Part shown: positions 7,772-16,339 of the stretch, piece by piece | Layout of the letters: every line of letters starts with the position of its first letter | Numbering within the stretch: position 1 is the stretch's first letter | NCBI GenBank assembly: GCA_964533785.1 | Contig: CAZHNG010000101.1 | Coordinates: forward strand, 1 to 18,900 | Origin: JANQRV01 sp964533785 | GTDB taxonomy: Bacteria; Bacteroidota; Bacteroidia; Chitinophagales; Saprospiraceae | Direction of reading: 5' to 3' | DNA length: 18,900 nucleotides | The notes under the pieces: generated by a model | Database searches by the model: none | Told to the model about the DNA's origin: nothing | The model's input: only the letters and a program-made list of their open reading frames with translations | Program-made: the position numbers and the translations under genes

Positions 7772-7920
7772 GATGGTGTTTTGATAATCAATTCACCGAA
7801 TAACGACAGTTGTAGTGACAAAAACGTTTCGTCATCCATAACCGATATTTTCTTATTTATGAGACGAATTTAAGAATTCCCTTTTCTTTAAGACGACAAA
7901 GTAGAATTAATAAAGACACT

Positions 7921-9180
7921 TTAATCCTTTTGATAATACACCACCGAACAATTCTGCTCCGTGAATATTTCATTGGCTACTTTCTGAATATTTTCAGCAC
8001 TTACCCCTTTATAATAATCCAATTCCAGGTTGATAAGTTCCGGCTTTTCCAATAGTTCAAAAAAAGCTAAATTAATGGCTTTGTTCAAAATGTTTAGTTC
8101 CGAAAAGATCAGCGTACTTTCTACTTTGTTCTTCCATTTCTGGAGTTGATAATCAGAAATAGGTTCATTTTTTAGTTTTTCAAGCTCTTGCCAAATGGCT
8201 GCTTCCGCCTTTTCAATAGCTACGCCTTCTGATAGCTTACCCTCAATGATCAACAAGCCCGGATCGATCGTCCCGTTAATATAACAATCGATATGTGAAA
8301 AAAGCTGTAATTCCTTGTATAAATGCCGGTAAAGTTGCGAAGAAGGACCGTTGCAAAGAATATCCGATAAGAGATCAGTAGCGTAAAAATCATCATCTCC
8401 CCTTCCGCAGGTGTGAAATACCAGGTACAGCGCTTCCGCCGGAACCTTTGATCTATGATATCGCCGTTGGGCTTGTAACTGAATGGGTTCTTTCGGTAAA
8501 GCTCTTTTGTAGCCCTGGCCGGAGGGGATATCCTCAAACCACTTTTTTACTAAACCTAAGGTTGGGTTCACATCGACATTCCCCGCTATAGTCAAGATCG
8601 CGTTGTTAGGTTGATAGAACCTACGATAAAATTCCTTTACCTCCTGCATGGTGGCCTCCTCTATATGTAAAGGGGCTTTACCGATCGTTGGCCACTTATA
8701 AGGATGTACTTTGTAAGCAAGATCAGCGATCTGATGCCAAACATCACCGTAGGGCTGGTTAAGACAATTTTCTTTAAACTCTTCGATCACGACCTTTTTT
8801 TGCACATCCAGCGCTTCTTCGTTGAAGTTAAGACTAAGCATTCTGTCGGACTCCAGCCACAATGCCGTTTCAATATTCTCTGCCGGCAACACTTCGTAAA
8901 AATTGGTGATATCGTTGGTCGTAAAGGCATTGTTCTCTCCTCCTGCTTCCTGAATGGGCCCGTCAAAATTGTCAATATTTTCCGAACCGCTAAACATCAA
9001 ATGTTCGAATAAATGAGCAAAGCCCGTTCGCTCCGGCGATTCATCCCTGGCTCCCACATTATACAATAGGTTAACCGCCGCCAAAGGGGTGCTGGCATCC
9101 CGGTGAATGAGCACTCTCAAACCATTGGACAATTGGAATCTCGAATACTGGATCACGTTATCTAAAAATTTAGGTTGCAA
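7921..9180 (-). CDS. M16 family zinc metallopeptidase (processing-peptidase-like)
   Basis: A 419-aa insulinase/mitochondrial-processing-peptidase-type protein. The inverted zinc motif HLFEH (56-60) gives His56, His60 and catalytic Glu59. The third ligand is a Glu in VVIEEFKEN (133/134), at the expected distance. GGENNAFTTNDITNFYE (80-96) and PNNAILTIAGNVD (about 191-203) are further M16 hallmarks. The length fits a single ~420-residue M16B-type subunit, which normally works as a dimer; no second M16 gene is next to it. No signal peptide is evident (MQPKFLDNVI), so it may be cytoplasmic. It is divergent from the TonB-family gene across 159 bp. The natural substrate cannot be read from the sequence. 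Confidence 0.93.
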   Translation of the reverse strand: MQPKFLDNVIQYSRFQLSNGLRVLIHRDASTPLAAVNLLYNVGARDESPERTGFAHLFEHLMFSGSENIDNFDGPIQEAGGENNAFTTNDITNFYEVLPAENIETALWLESDRMLSLNFNEEALDVQKKVVIEEFKENCLNQPYGDVWHQIADLAYKVHPYKWPTIGKAPLHIEEATMQEVKEFYRRFYQPNNAILTIAGNVDVNPTLGLVKKWFEDIPSGQGYKRALPKEPIQLQAQRRYHRSKVPAEALYLVFHTCGRGDDDFYATDLLSDILCNGPSSQLYRHLYKELQLFSHIDCYINGTIDPGLLIIEGKLSEGVAIEKAEAAIWQELEKLKNEPISDYQLQKWKNKVESTLIFSELNILNKAINLAFFELLEKPELINLELDYYKGVSAENIQKVANEIFTEQNCSVVYYQKD

Positions 9181-9339
9181 ATAAATAGATGTTAGATGTA
9201 TTGCCCCTTTAACTTAAAGGTATTTTGATCACTTATTTACTATTTTCTCTAAGCGTAAACCACCAAAATTCCTCAAAGTTTCATCTATCCTACAAATATC
9301 ACTAATTCATGCCCGGGCAAACCTTTAAACTTCATCAAC
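9181..9339. promoter_or_regulatory. Divergent intergenic region (M16 / TonB-family)
   Basis: This 159-bp AT-rich spacer must contain the start signals for both divergent genes. A near-match TATTTTG, one base short of TAnnTTTG, lies around 9220 on the plus strand. No convincing -33 element or operator palindrome was found, so no exact promoter is called. Confidence 0.35.
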
Positions 9340-10089
9340 ATGAGAAGAAATTACATCTTGGCTCATCGGCAAAGCCGGGCTTTATTTTTAAAAATAGGAT
9401 TGGTGCTTGCATTAAGTGCCGTAGTCCTCGCCTTTCGGTGGAGTATTTCACTCGATAACAACTACCAAAATGAAGATACTATTGAAGAGGATACCTTCTT
9501 TGAAGTAATACCACGTACACGGCACCAGCAAAAGAAACCGTTACCACCCCCGCCTCCACCGACTAATCAAGAGGTATTACCTCCGAAACTCAATCACGCT
9601 TTTGCCAAAGCATTGGTACCCGAAAAAATTGAAGCCCTTGATTTCGACTGGGAAGCCGACGCTCAGTCCCAAATGGAAGCTACAATGGAAGAAATTCCCC
9701 CTCCTCCTATTCCTGAAGAGAAAGACGAAGCGCCTCCCTTTTTCAAAATCGTCGAAGAAATGCCGGTTTTTGGCCCTTGTGCCGGTGTCTCCGCTAAAAA
9801 AGACCGGAAAGTGTGTTCCGACCGGGCCATTATGACTTACTTATCAGCACATATTAAATATCCGGCTATTGCCAGGGAAAACGGCATAGAAGGTACGGTG
9901 GTCATCCGTTTCATTATAGATAAAACCGGGAATGTAACACAGGCGGAAATTATCCGTGATATCGGCGGCGGATGTGGAAATGAAGCGTTGCGAGTTGTCA
10001 GACAAATGCCTCAGTGGCGCCCTGGGATCCAACGGCATCAAAAAGTGAACGTTCAGATGAGCCTACCGGTAAAATTTCAGCTGAATTGA
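9340..10089 (+). CDS. TonB-family energy-transducing protein
   Basis: A 249-aa inner-membrane protein that probably couples the proton motive force to outer-membrane receptors. It has a short basic cytoplasmic N-terminus, one membrane segment at about residues 15-33, and an acidic, proline-rich periplasmic linker (PPPPPPP near 68-74, then EEIPPPPIPEE near 117-127). The TonB C-terminal domain spans ~160-249 with IKYPAIARENGIEGTVVIRF, DKTGNV and MPQWRPG. This is the short form common in Bacteroidota. Cys147 and Cys159 flank the domain entrance and might form a disulfide. No ExbB/ExbD genes lie nearby. Which receptor it serves is unknown. Confidence 0.92.
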   Translation: MRRNYILAHRQSRALFLKIGLVLALSAVVLAFRWSISLDNNYQNEDTIEEDTFFEVIPRTRHQQKKPLPPPPPPTNQEVLPPKLNHAFAKALVPEKIEALDFDWEADAQSQMEATMEEIPPPPIPEEKDEAPPFFKIVEEMPVFGPCAGVSAKKDRKVCSDRAIMTYLSAHIKYPAIARENGIEGTVVIRFIIDKTGNVTQAEIIRDIGGGCGNEALRVVRQMPQWRPGIQRHQKVNVQMSLPVKFQLN

Positions 10090-10139
10090 ATCCTGAAATT
10101 AACAGGTGCTGAATGCTACCGGTAGTTTTCGACAACAGC

Positions 10140-10182
10140 GAAAAGGGTTCTTCCAATCAACTTGATTAAGGAGACCCTTTTC
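10140..10182 (+). terminator. Hairpin downstream of the TonB-family gene
   Basis: GAAAAGGGT (10140-10148) pairs with ACCCTTTTC (10174-10182). The inner part pairs AATCA with TGATT, separated by a weak, wobble-rich section, giving a symmetric 20-3-20 structure. It starts 50 bp after the TonB-family stop. The T-rich part lies inside the 3' arm rather than after it, so this is a likely but not textbook terminator. A smaller palindrome, CTACCGGTAG then TTTT, lies just before it at 10116-10129. Confidence 0.5.
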
Positions 10183-10244
10183 CAATTAATGGAAAAGTAT
10201 CAATTCATAAGGTTGAATAATACAGGATTCAAATCGTGATTTTG

Positions 10245-10252
10245 TATTTTTG
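10245..10252 (+). promoter_or_regulatory. Candidate -7 promoter element for methylmalonyl-CoA mutase
   Basis: TATTTTTG matches the Bacteroidota -7 consensus TAnnTTTG exactly and sits 40 bp before the mutase ATG at 10293, giving a short leader of about 30-35 nt. No TTG lies at the ideal -33 distance; the nearest (10213-10215) is too far upstream. It follows the hairpin after the preceding gene, so the mutase is probably transcribed on its own. Confidence 0.45.
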
Positions 10253-10292
10253 TGCATGGATTGAACAAATTGACATTTAGAAATAGATTTTT

Positions 10293-12437
10293 ATGGCAAA
10301 ACCAGACTTTAGAAAAATCAGCCCGATAGACAGAAAAAAACCAAATGAGTCTGGAGATTATTCCCACAATGCCCCACCCTGGGTAACAGCCGAAGGTATT
10401 ACCGTTTCACCAAAATACAATAGCAAAGAACTAGACGGCATAGAATATCTTCACTCTGCGGCTGGTATACCACCGTTTCTTAGAGGGCCTTACAGCACCA
10501 TGTACGCCGGCCGCCCCTGGACTGTACGTCAATATGCAGGTTTTTCGACGGCTGAAGAAAGCAATGCCTTTTACCGGCGCAACCTGGCCCAGGGACAAAA
10601 AGGACTTTCGGTAGCCTTTGACCTTGCCACCCACCGGGGGTACGATTCTGACCATCCAAGAGTTCCGGGTGACGTGGGGAAAGCAGGAGTCGCAATCGAT
10701 ACGGTAGAAGACATGAAGCTGCTCTTCGACCAGATCCCTCTGGATAAGATGTCGGTTTCTATGACCATGAACGGCGCGGTCATACCCGTTATGGCCTTTT
10801 ACATTGTAGCCGCGGAGGAACAGGGTGTTGCGCCAAACCAATTAAGCGGAACGATCCAGAATGATATCTTGAAAGAGTTCATGGTGAGAAATACCTATAT
10901 CTATCCCCCGCTTCCATCCATGAGAATTATTGGTGATATTTTTGCCTACACTGCGCAAAATATGCCGAGATTCAACTCGATAAGCATAAGCGGTTATCAC
11001 ATGCATGAAGCAGGAGCTCCGGCAGACATAGAGCTTGCCTATACCCTGGCGGACGGTCTGGAATACGTACGGACCGGTTTAGAAGCCGGGTTGAAAATAG
11101 ATGCCTTCGCCCCTCGTTTATCCTTCTTCTGGGGAATTGGGATGAACTTCTTTATGGAAATTGCCAAAATGCGAGCTGCCCGTTTGCTCTGGGCTAAGAT
11201 CATCAAAAGTTTTAATCCGCAGAACCCTAAGTCAATGGCGCTTCGTACCCATAGTCAAACTTCTGGATATAGTTTAACCGCACAACAACCGTTCAATAAT
11301 ATTACCCGTACTTGTTTGGAAGCTTTAGCTGCTGCTTTCGGAGGAACCCAGTCTTTACATACCAATTCACTCGACGAAGCGATCGCCCTCCCCACAGATT
11401 TTTCTGCGAAGATCGCAAGGGATACGCAGTTATACCTGCAAAAGGAAACCAATATCACCAAAGCAGTAGATCCTTGGGCCGGTTCTTATTACGTCGAAAG
11501 TCTTACCCGGGAGCTCGCAGAAAGAGCTTGGAAACTGATCGAAGAAGTAGAGCACCTCGGTGGTATGGCCAAGGCCATTGAGGAAGGCATTCCTAAAATG
11601 CGGATCGAAGAAGCTGCGGCTCGTAAACAAGCCAAAATTGATGCTGGTAAGGAAAAAATTGTGGGCGTAAACATTTTTGAATCCGGTGAGAATAAAGAAA
11701 TTGAGTTATTAGAAGTAGACAATTCAAAAGTAAGAACTTCCCAAATTCAAAGATTGAAAGAAATAAAAGCCGGCAGAGATGAAGGCGCGGTAAATTACGC
11801 TTTGGAAGCACTTTATCAGGGGGCTAAAGGAAATGGCAACTTGCTGGAGCTGGCAGTGGAAGCGGCCAGACACCGAGCAACACTGGGTGAAATATCGTCG
11901 GCAATGGAAAAACATTTTGGTCGTTTTACCGCGACAAACCGTACCATTTCCGGTGTATATTCCAAGGAAATTAGTACGGACGAAGCTTTTAAAGAAGCTA
12001 AAGCGTTAACGGATGAATTTGCGGAAATTGAAGGCAGACGGCCGCGAATTATGATCGCAAAATTAGGGCAGGACGGCCACGACCGCGGCGCAAAAGTTAT
12101 TGCTACCAGTTTTGCCGACCTGGGATTTGATGTGGATATAGGCCCTTTATTCCAAACCCCCGAAGAGGCTGCCCGCCAGGCCGTGGAAAATGACGTCCAT
12201 ATTTTAGGCATTTCTTCATTAGCAGCCGGCCATAAAACACTCGTTCCCGAAGCTATCGAAGCCTTAAAACAATTCGAAAGGGAAGATATCATGGTTATTG
12301 TCGGGGGCATCGTTCCGGAACAGGATTATGACTACCTCTTTGAAAAAGGAGTAGTAGGCATTTTTGGCCCCGGAACAAAGATTGCCTCGGCCGCTATACA
12401 GATATTAAAAGCCCTGATCCGTCAGTATTCTGATTAG
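10293..12437 (+). CDS. Methylmalonyl-CoA mutase, large (catalytic) subunit
   Basis: Adenosylcobalamin enzyme (714 aa) that interconverts (R)-methylmalonyl-CoA and succinyl-CoA in propionate metabolism. The N-terminal substrate barrel has YAGFSTAEESN, TMNGAVIP, GYHMHEAGAP and RTHSQTSG. Tyr81 and Arg199 align by constant offset with Tyr89 and Arg207 of the Propionibacterium enzyme as I recall it, and His236 with its His244. These residues favour methylmalonyl-CoA over isobutyryl-CoA. The C-terminal B12 domain (~584-714) has DGHDRG with cobalt ligand His596, then SSLAAGH and GGIVPEQD. No small subunit (mutA), epimerase or MeaB-type GTPase gene is adjacent, so the enzyme may be a homodimer or its partner is elsewhere. 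It converges on ileS with only 6 bp between the stops. Confidence 0.96.
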   Translation: MAKPDFRKISPIDRKKPNESGDYSHNAPPWVTAEGITVSPKYNSKELDGIEYLHSAAGIPPFLRGPYSTMYAGRPWTVRQYAGFSTAEESNAFYRRNLAQGQKGLSVAFDLATHRGYDSDHPRVPGDVGKAGVAIDTVEDMKLLFDQIPLDKMSVSMTMNGAVIPVMAFYIVAAEEQGVAPNQLSGTIQNDILKEFMVRNTYIYPPLPSMRIIGDIFAYTAQNMPRFNSISISGYHMHEAGAPADIELAYTLADGLEYVRTGLEAGLKIDAFAPRLSFFWGIGMNFFMEIAKMRAARLLWAKIIKSFNPQNPKSMALRTHSQTSGYSLTAQQPFNNITRTCLEALAAAFGGTQSLHTNSLDEAIALPTDFSAKIARDTQLYLQKETNITKAVDPWAGSYYVESLTRELAERAWKLIEEVEHLGGMAKAIEEGIPKMRIEEAAARKQAKIDAGKEKIVGVNIFESGENKEIELLEVDNSKVRTSQIQRLKEIKAGRDEGAVNYALEALYQGAKGNGNLLELAVEAARHRATLGEISSAMEKHFGRFTATNRTISGVYSKEISTDEAFKEAKALTDEFAEIEGRRPRIMIAKLGQDGHDRGAKVIATSFADLGFDVDIGPLFQTPEEAARQAVENDVHILGISSLAAGHKTLVPEAIEALKQFEREDIMVIVGGIVPEQDYDYLFEKGVVGIFGPGTKIASAAIQILKALIRQYSD

Positions 12438-12443
12438 AGCTTT

Positions 12444-15400
12444 TTAATTCTGTTGTACCTTAATGGCAACAGTCAACGCTTCAGGGAGCGTGATCGTATC
12501 CCCATCTTTTAGTTGATCCACCAAATCCAGTTTAGTAGCCAGCGTCTCGCTGGAGATGTAGTCGCTAAACTGTTCAACAGCAGGAACAATAAGCTCGTGC
12601 TTCTCCAGCTCAATTACAATTCTGTCTGTCAGTTCAAGCCCTTTATCCTTACGAATATTCTGTATCCTGTTAACGAGCTCCCTTGCCATACCTTCAGCCC
12701 GCAGGCTGTCGTTCAAGGTAATATCAAGAGCAACGGTGATCTCATTATCATTAGCGACCTGCCAGCCGGGAATATCCTGTGTTGTGATCTCAAAATCTTC
12801 AGCAGTGAGTTCAAAGGACTGCTCATCGATCGTAAGGGTATATTGACCACTTTTTTCAATGTCTGCTATTTGCTGCTGATCGAATTGTCCAATGAGTTTA
12901 GCCGCCGCTTTCATGTGTTTTCCTAGACGTTTGCCCAGCGTTTTGAAGTTCGGTTTGATCTTCTTCTTGATGATGTTATCCTCATCAGTGACGTATTCAA
13001 TTTCTTTTACATTGACTTCTGCAAGGATGATATCTTTGACTGCCTCCACTTCCTCCTTGAAGGTATTGTCCAAGACGGGAAGTAATATCTTTTGTAGTGG
13101 TTGCCGTACATTGATCCTTTCCTTTTTGCGCAGAGAGAGGACCAGAGAAGAAATACGTTGCGCATAATCCATTTTTCTTTCCAGGGCCGTATCAACTTCA
13201 GCTTCGTCTGCTTCCGGAAAATCAGATAAGTGTACCGATGCGTGCTTTTCTTTTTGGGTGACCTGATTGAGGTTTTGGTACAACCAATCGGCAAAGAAAG
13301 GTGCAACGGGTGCCATTAATTTGGCAACGACTATCAAACAATCATAAAGCGTCTGGTAAGCCGCTAATTCGTGCTTGTCGTAGGTTTCGCTCCAAAATCT
13401 TTTGCGATTCCGGCGAACGTACCAGTTACTGAGGTCATTATCAACAAAATTTTGAATACTGCGCGTTGCATCCGTTGCTTCGTAATCAGCATAATCTTTT
13501 CTGACCGTTTTGATCAAGGAATTGAGTTTGGACAATATCCAGCGGTCTATTTCCTCTCTTTCTTCAAAGGGAACGGATTCCTCGGCGTATTTGAAATTAC
13601 AAAGATTCGCGTACTGGGCGAAAATACCGTTGTAAGTATGAAAAATGGGGCGGAAGAACTTTTTACGAACTTCATCTACGCCTTCAAGATCAAACTTTAG
13701 ATTGTCCCAGGGTTGAGCATTGGAGATCATATACCACCTGACCGCATCTGCACCAAATTGGCCGATCGCCTCGAAAGGGTTCACTGCGTTTCCTAATCTT
13801 TTGGACATTTTCACCCCGTTCTTATCCAGTACCAGTCCATTTGAGACCACATTTTTGAACGCCACGCTGTCAAATACCATAGTAGCAATTGCATGCAAAG
13901 TATAGAACCAACCCCTTGTTTGGTCTACTCCTTCGGCGATAAAATCTGCGGGGAAGTTTCGGTCGAACTTTTCTTTATTCTCAAATGGATAATGCCACTG
14001 TGCATAGGGCATAGAACCACTGTCGAACCATACATCGATCAGGTCTTTCTCCCGATACATAGGCTGACCGTCTTTGGTTGCCAAAACGATTTCATCTATG
14101 TATGGGCGGTGAAGATCCTCAGGTATTTGCTGGCTCTTATTAAGTGCTTTATTGGCGTGATCGATTTCAGATTGCAGTTCTTCCAAAGAACCGATACATA
14201 ACTCCGCTTTTCCGTCTTCCGTTCTCCAGATAGGCAAAGGTGTACCCCAAAAGCGCGAGCGGGATAAGTTCCAATCCTGCAAATTTTCCAACCACTTTCC
14301 GAACCGGCCTTCTCCGGTGGAAGCGGGTTTCCAGTTGATGGTTTGGTTGAGCTCAAACATGCGGTCCTTCAATGAGGAAGCACGGACAAACCAACTGTCC
14401 AGCGGATAATATAACACCGGTTTATCTGTACGCCAGCAATGCGGATAGTTGTGGGTGTATTTCTCAGAATGAAAAAGTTTATTCTCTTCCTTTAATTTGA
14501 TTACGATATCAACGTCAACGGGACGTTCTTCCTGCTGTCCGTAATCTTTGACGTAGCGGCCGGCAAAATCGGTTACCTCTGCTACAAATTTTCCTTGTTT
14601 ATCGACGAGAGGCATTGGATGGTCTTGTTCATCCTTGACGAGAAGAGGAGGAATGCCGTATTTTTTGGCTACTTTAAAGTCGTCAGCACCAAAAGTAGGA
14701 GCGATATGCACAATACCGGTACCATCTTCGGTAGAAACAAAATCACCCAGTAGCACTTTGAATGCGGGTTTGTCCGGTATAACGTAGGGTAGCAACTGTT
14801 CGTATTCCATACCTTCCAGGTCTTTTCCTTTCATTTCGGCTACGACCTTGAGGTAGGGGATCGGTTTATTGCCCGGTTTAAGATCCTCTGGTTTTAGATT
14901 GGGGTTTTCTTCCGAGAAATAAGCATTCAGGCGGTCTTTAGCTAAAATTACTTTCGCGGGCTGCTGGGTATACCGGTTGTATCCCTGTACTTTCACGTAA
15001 TCTATTTTAGCTCCGACTGCCAAAGCCGTATTGGACGGCAGCGTCCAGGGAGTAGTCGTCCAGGCCAAGAAATATTCGTCCTCCGTTCCTTTGATCTTAA
15101 ATTGAGCAATGGCTGAAACATCTTTAATTTCTTTGTAGGCACCAGGCATGTTCAACTCCGCAGAACTTAATCCCGTACCGGCTGCAGGGGAATAGGGTTG
15201 TATCGTATATCCTTTGTACAAAAGATCTTTATCGTATAATTTTTTCAATAAAAACCATATCGACTCGATGTAATCATTTTCATAGGTGATGTAAGGATTA
15301 TCCAAGTCTACCCAATAGCCCATTTTCCGGGTAAGATCATCCCACATATCCTTGTACCGCATTACCGTTTCCCGGCACTTTTGATTGTATTCATCAACGG

Positions 15401-15731
15401 AAATGGTTTTACCGATATTTTCTTTGGTGATACCTAGTTCTTTCTCTACACTCAGCTCAATCGGCAGGCCATGGGTATCCCATCCGCCTTTTCGTTCAAC
15501 CCGTTTTCCAAGCATAGAATGGTAACGGCAAAAAAGGTCTTTGATCGTGCGTGCGATGACGTGGTGGATACCAGGTTTACCGTTTGCTGAAGGAGGACCT
15601 TCGTAAAAGACAAAACTATTTTCCGGATCGCGTTGATCAATACTGGCTTCGAATATTTTATGCTTATCCCAAAATTCAAGAATTTCTTTGTCGATAGCTG
15701 GAAGATCTAAGGTCTTAAATTGTTGGTACAT
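12444..15731 (-). CDS. ileS: Isoleucyl-tRNA synthetase, IleRS2 type with GxHH signature
   Basis: Class I synthetase (1095 aa) that charges tRNA-Ile and edits valine. The order of domains is Rossmann N-half, CP1 editing domain (about 200-440, with TTTPWTLPSN at 225-234 and GTGIVHIAPTFGADD around 337-351), KMSKR loop (641-645), anticodon-binding helices and a long C-terminal tail. The length and motif style are those of the eukaryote-like IleRS2 clade, known for mupirocin resistance. At residues 54-57 the class I signature reads GIHH instead of HxGH: the first and third positions are swapped (codons GGT ATC CAC CAC, checked on the complement strand). This alteration is described for a subset of IleRS2 as giving very high mupirocin resistance. 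It is the only ileS in the window. A strong terminator lies upstream of its start. Confidence 0.97.
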   Translation of the reverse strand: MYQQFKTLDLPAIDKEILEFWDKHKIFEASIDQRDPENSFVFYEGPPSANGKPGIHHVIARTIKDLFCRYHSMLGKRVERKGGWDTHGLPIELSVEKELGITKENIGKTISVDEYNQKCRETVMRYKDMWDDLTRKMGYWVDLDNPYITYENDYIESIWFLLKKLYDKDLLYKGYTIQPYSPAAGTGLSSAELNMPGAYKEIKDVSAIAQFKIKGTEDEYFLAWTTTPWTLPSNTALAVGAKIDYVKVQGYNRYTQQPAKVILAKDRLNAYFSEENPNLKPEDLKPGNKPIPYLKVVAEMKGKDLEGMEYEQLLPYVIPDKPAFKVLLGDFVSTEDGTGIVHIAPTFGADDFKVAKKYGIPPLLVKDEQDHPMPLVDKQGKFVAEVTDFAGRYVKDYGQQEERPVDVDIVIKLKEENKLFHSEKYTHNYPHCWRTDKPVLYYPLDSWFVRASSLKDRMFELNQTINWKPASTGEGRFGKWLENLQDWNLSRSRFWGTPLPIWRTEDGKAELCIGSLEELQSEIDHANKALNKSQQIPEDLHRPYIDEIVLATKDGQPMYREKDLIDVWFDSGSMPYAQWHYPFENKEKFDRNFPADFIAEGVDQTRGWFYTLHAIATMVFDSVAFKNVVSNGLVLDKNGVKMSKRLGNAVNPFEAIGQFGADAVRWYMISNAQPWDNLKFDLEGVDEVRKKFFRPIFHTYNGIFAQYANLCNFKYAEESVPFEEREEIDRWILSKLNSLIKTVRKDYADYEATDATRSIQNFVDNDLSNWYVRRNRKRFWSETYDKHELAAYQTLYDCLIVVAKLMAPVAPFFADWLYQNLNQVTQKEKHASVHLSDFPEADEAEVDTALERKMDYAQRISSLVLSLRKKERINVRQPLQKILLPVLDNTFKEEVEAVKDIILAEVNVKEIEYVTDEDNIIKKKIKPNFKTLGKRLGKHMKAAAKLIGQFDQQQIADIEKSGQYTLTIDEQSFELTAEDFEITTQDIPGWQVANDNEITVALDITLNDSLRAEGMARELVNRIQNIRKDKGLELTDRIVIELEKHELIVPAVEQFSDYISSETLATKLDLVDQLKDGDTITLPEALTVAIKVQQN

Positions 15732-15787
15732 GGTTTAAATCTAGTGGGTTGGTTATTAGATATAATTAAAAATATAAAAGGTGCAAT

Positions 15788-15834
15788 AACTAAAAAGCTC
15801 CGGCAGAAGAACAATCTGTCGGAGCTTTTTAGTT
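15788..15834 (-). terminator. Strong hairpin terminator after crcB
   Basis: A 20-bp stem (15788-15807 with 15815-15834) around a 7-nt loop. The core CTAAAAAGCTCCG pairs with CGGAGCTTTTTAG, with a single G-T wobble. Read on the minus strand, it ends in CGGAGCTTTTTAG and lies 134 bp after the crcB stop, just before ileS, so it insulates ileS from the upstream genes. A-runs and T-runs on both sides could make it bidirectional. A weaker hairpin, CAGATTG/CAATCTG (15853-15872), precedes it; the rest of 15835-15967 shows nothing. Confidence 0.8.
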
Positions 15835-15967
15835 TGGCATTACTAGCACCTACAGATTGACTGCGCAATCTGGAATAATAATGCTAATAATTATGTAAAC
15901 AAAATTCATCATGCAGTAAAAGTAAGACCTTTCACGAGAAAAAACAAATTCCGATTTTCTAAATCTG

Positions 15968-16339
15968 TCAAAATATTTCAACCACTTTGCTTCCCAGGAA
16001 AATGCAAACTAAACAGATTAACAAACTGGAACCTATATATACCAGGGCTAGGGACCCATTCTCTGCTTTGATCAAGTAGAACGATTCTGCCGTAAAAGTA
16101 GAAAAGGTGCTAAAACCGCCGCAAAAGCCGGTCATGAAGAGTAACCGGTAAGTTGGGTTTTCAAGACTACCTTTAGCACTCAACCCTAATAACATCCCCA
16201 GGATAATACAACTAATGACGTTGGCCGTCCAAGTCGCCCAAGGAAATTGAATTTGAAACGGCTGAATGATCCGCGCAATACCGTACCGGCAGATGCTGCC
16301 TATCCCCCCACCCAAGAAGACCCACCAATAGTTATACAT
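15968..16339 (-). CDS. crcB: CrcB/FluC fluoride ion channel
   Basis: A 123-aa, four-helix membrane protein that exports fluoride and works as an antiparallel dimer. Visible signatures are GGGIGSICRYG (10-20), the ANVISC helix with the conserved Asn (Asn40) and TGFCGGFSTFSTFT (70-83), which contains the phenylalanines lining the fluoride path. The start codon lies inside the end of the wecA-like gene (8-nt overlap), so the two are translated from one message. No fluoride riboswitch is visible, because the upstream region is coding sequence. Expression is therefore probably tied to the envelope operon rather than to fluoride. Confidence 0.95.
   Translation of the reverse strand: MYNYWWVFLGGGIGSICRYGIARIIQPFQIQFPWATWTANVISCIILGMLLGLSAKGSLENPTYRLLFMTGFCGGFSTFSTFTAESFYLIKAENGSLALVYIGSSLLICLVCIFLGSKVVEIF

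Larger units (their letters stand above)
7427..7920. other. 494-bp gene-free, palindrome-rich intergenic region
   Basis: Lies between the M16 peptidase stop and the ruvX start, both on the minus strand. It holds an imperfect hairpin at 7535-7571 (ATACTA/TAGTAT outside TTTATC/GATAAA), a GGTTAT array at 7598-7629 and two tandem palindromes at 7667-7771. A plus-strand open frame at 7646-7873 is explained by the palindromes and shows no protein features. 7772-7920 is AT-rich with nothing recognised. Confidence 0.55.

Noticed and set aside
7646..7873. 75-aa plus-strand open frame in the ruvX-M16 gap
   Set aside because: It coincides with the tandem palindromes, has no recognisable protein features and no convincing start context.
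15732..15860. T-box or other tRNA-sensing leader for ileS
   Set aside because: The hairpin here reads as a terminator of the crcB message; no T-box core or specifier stem was seen.
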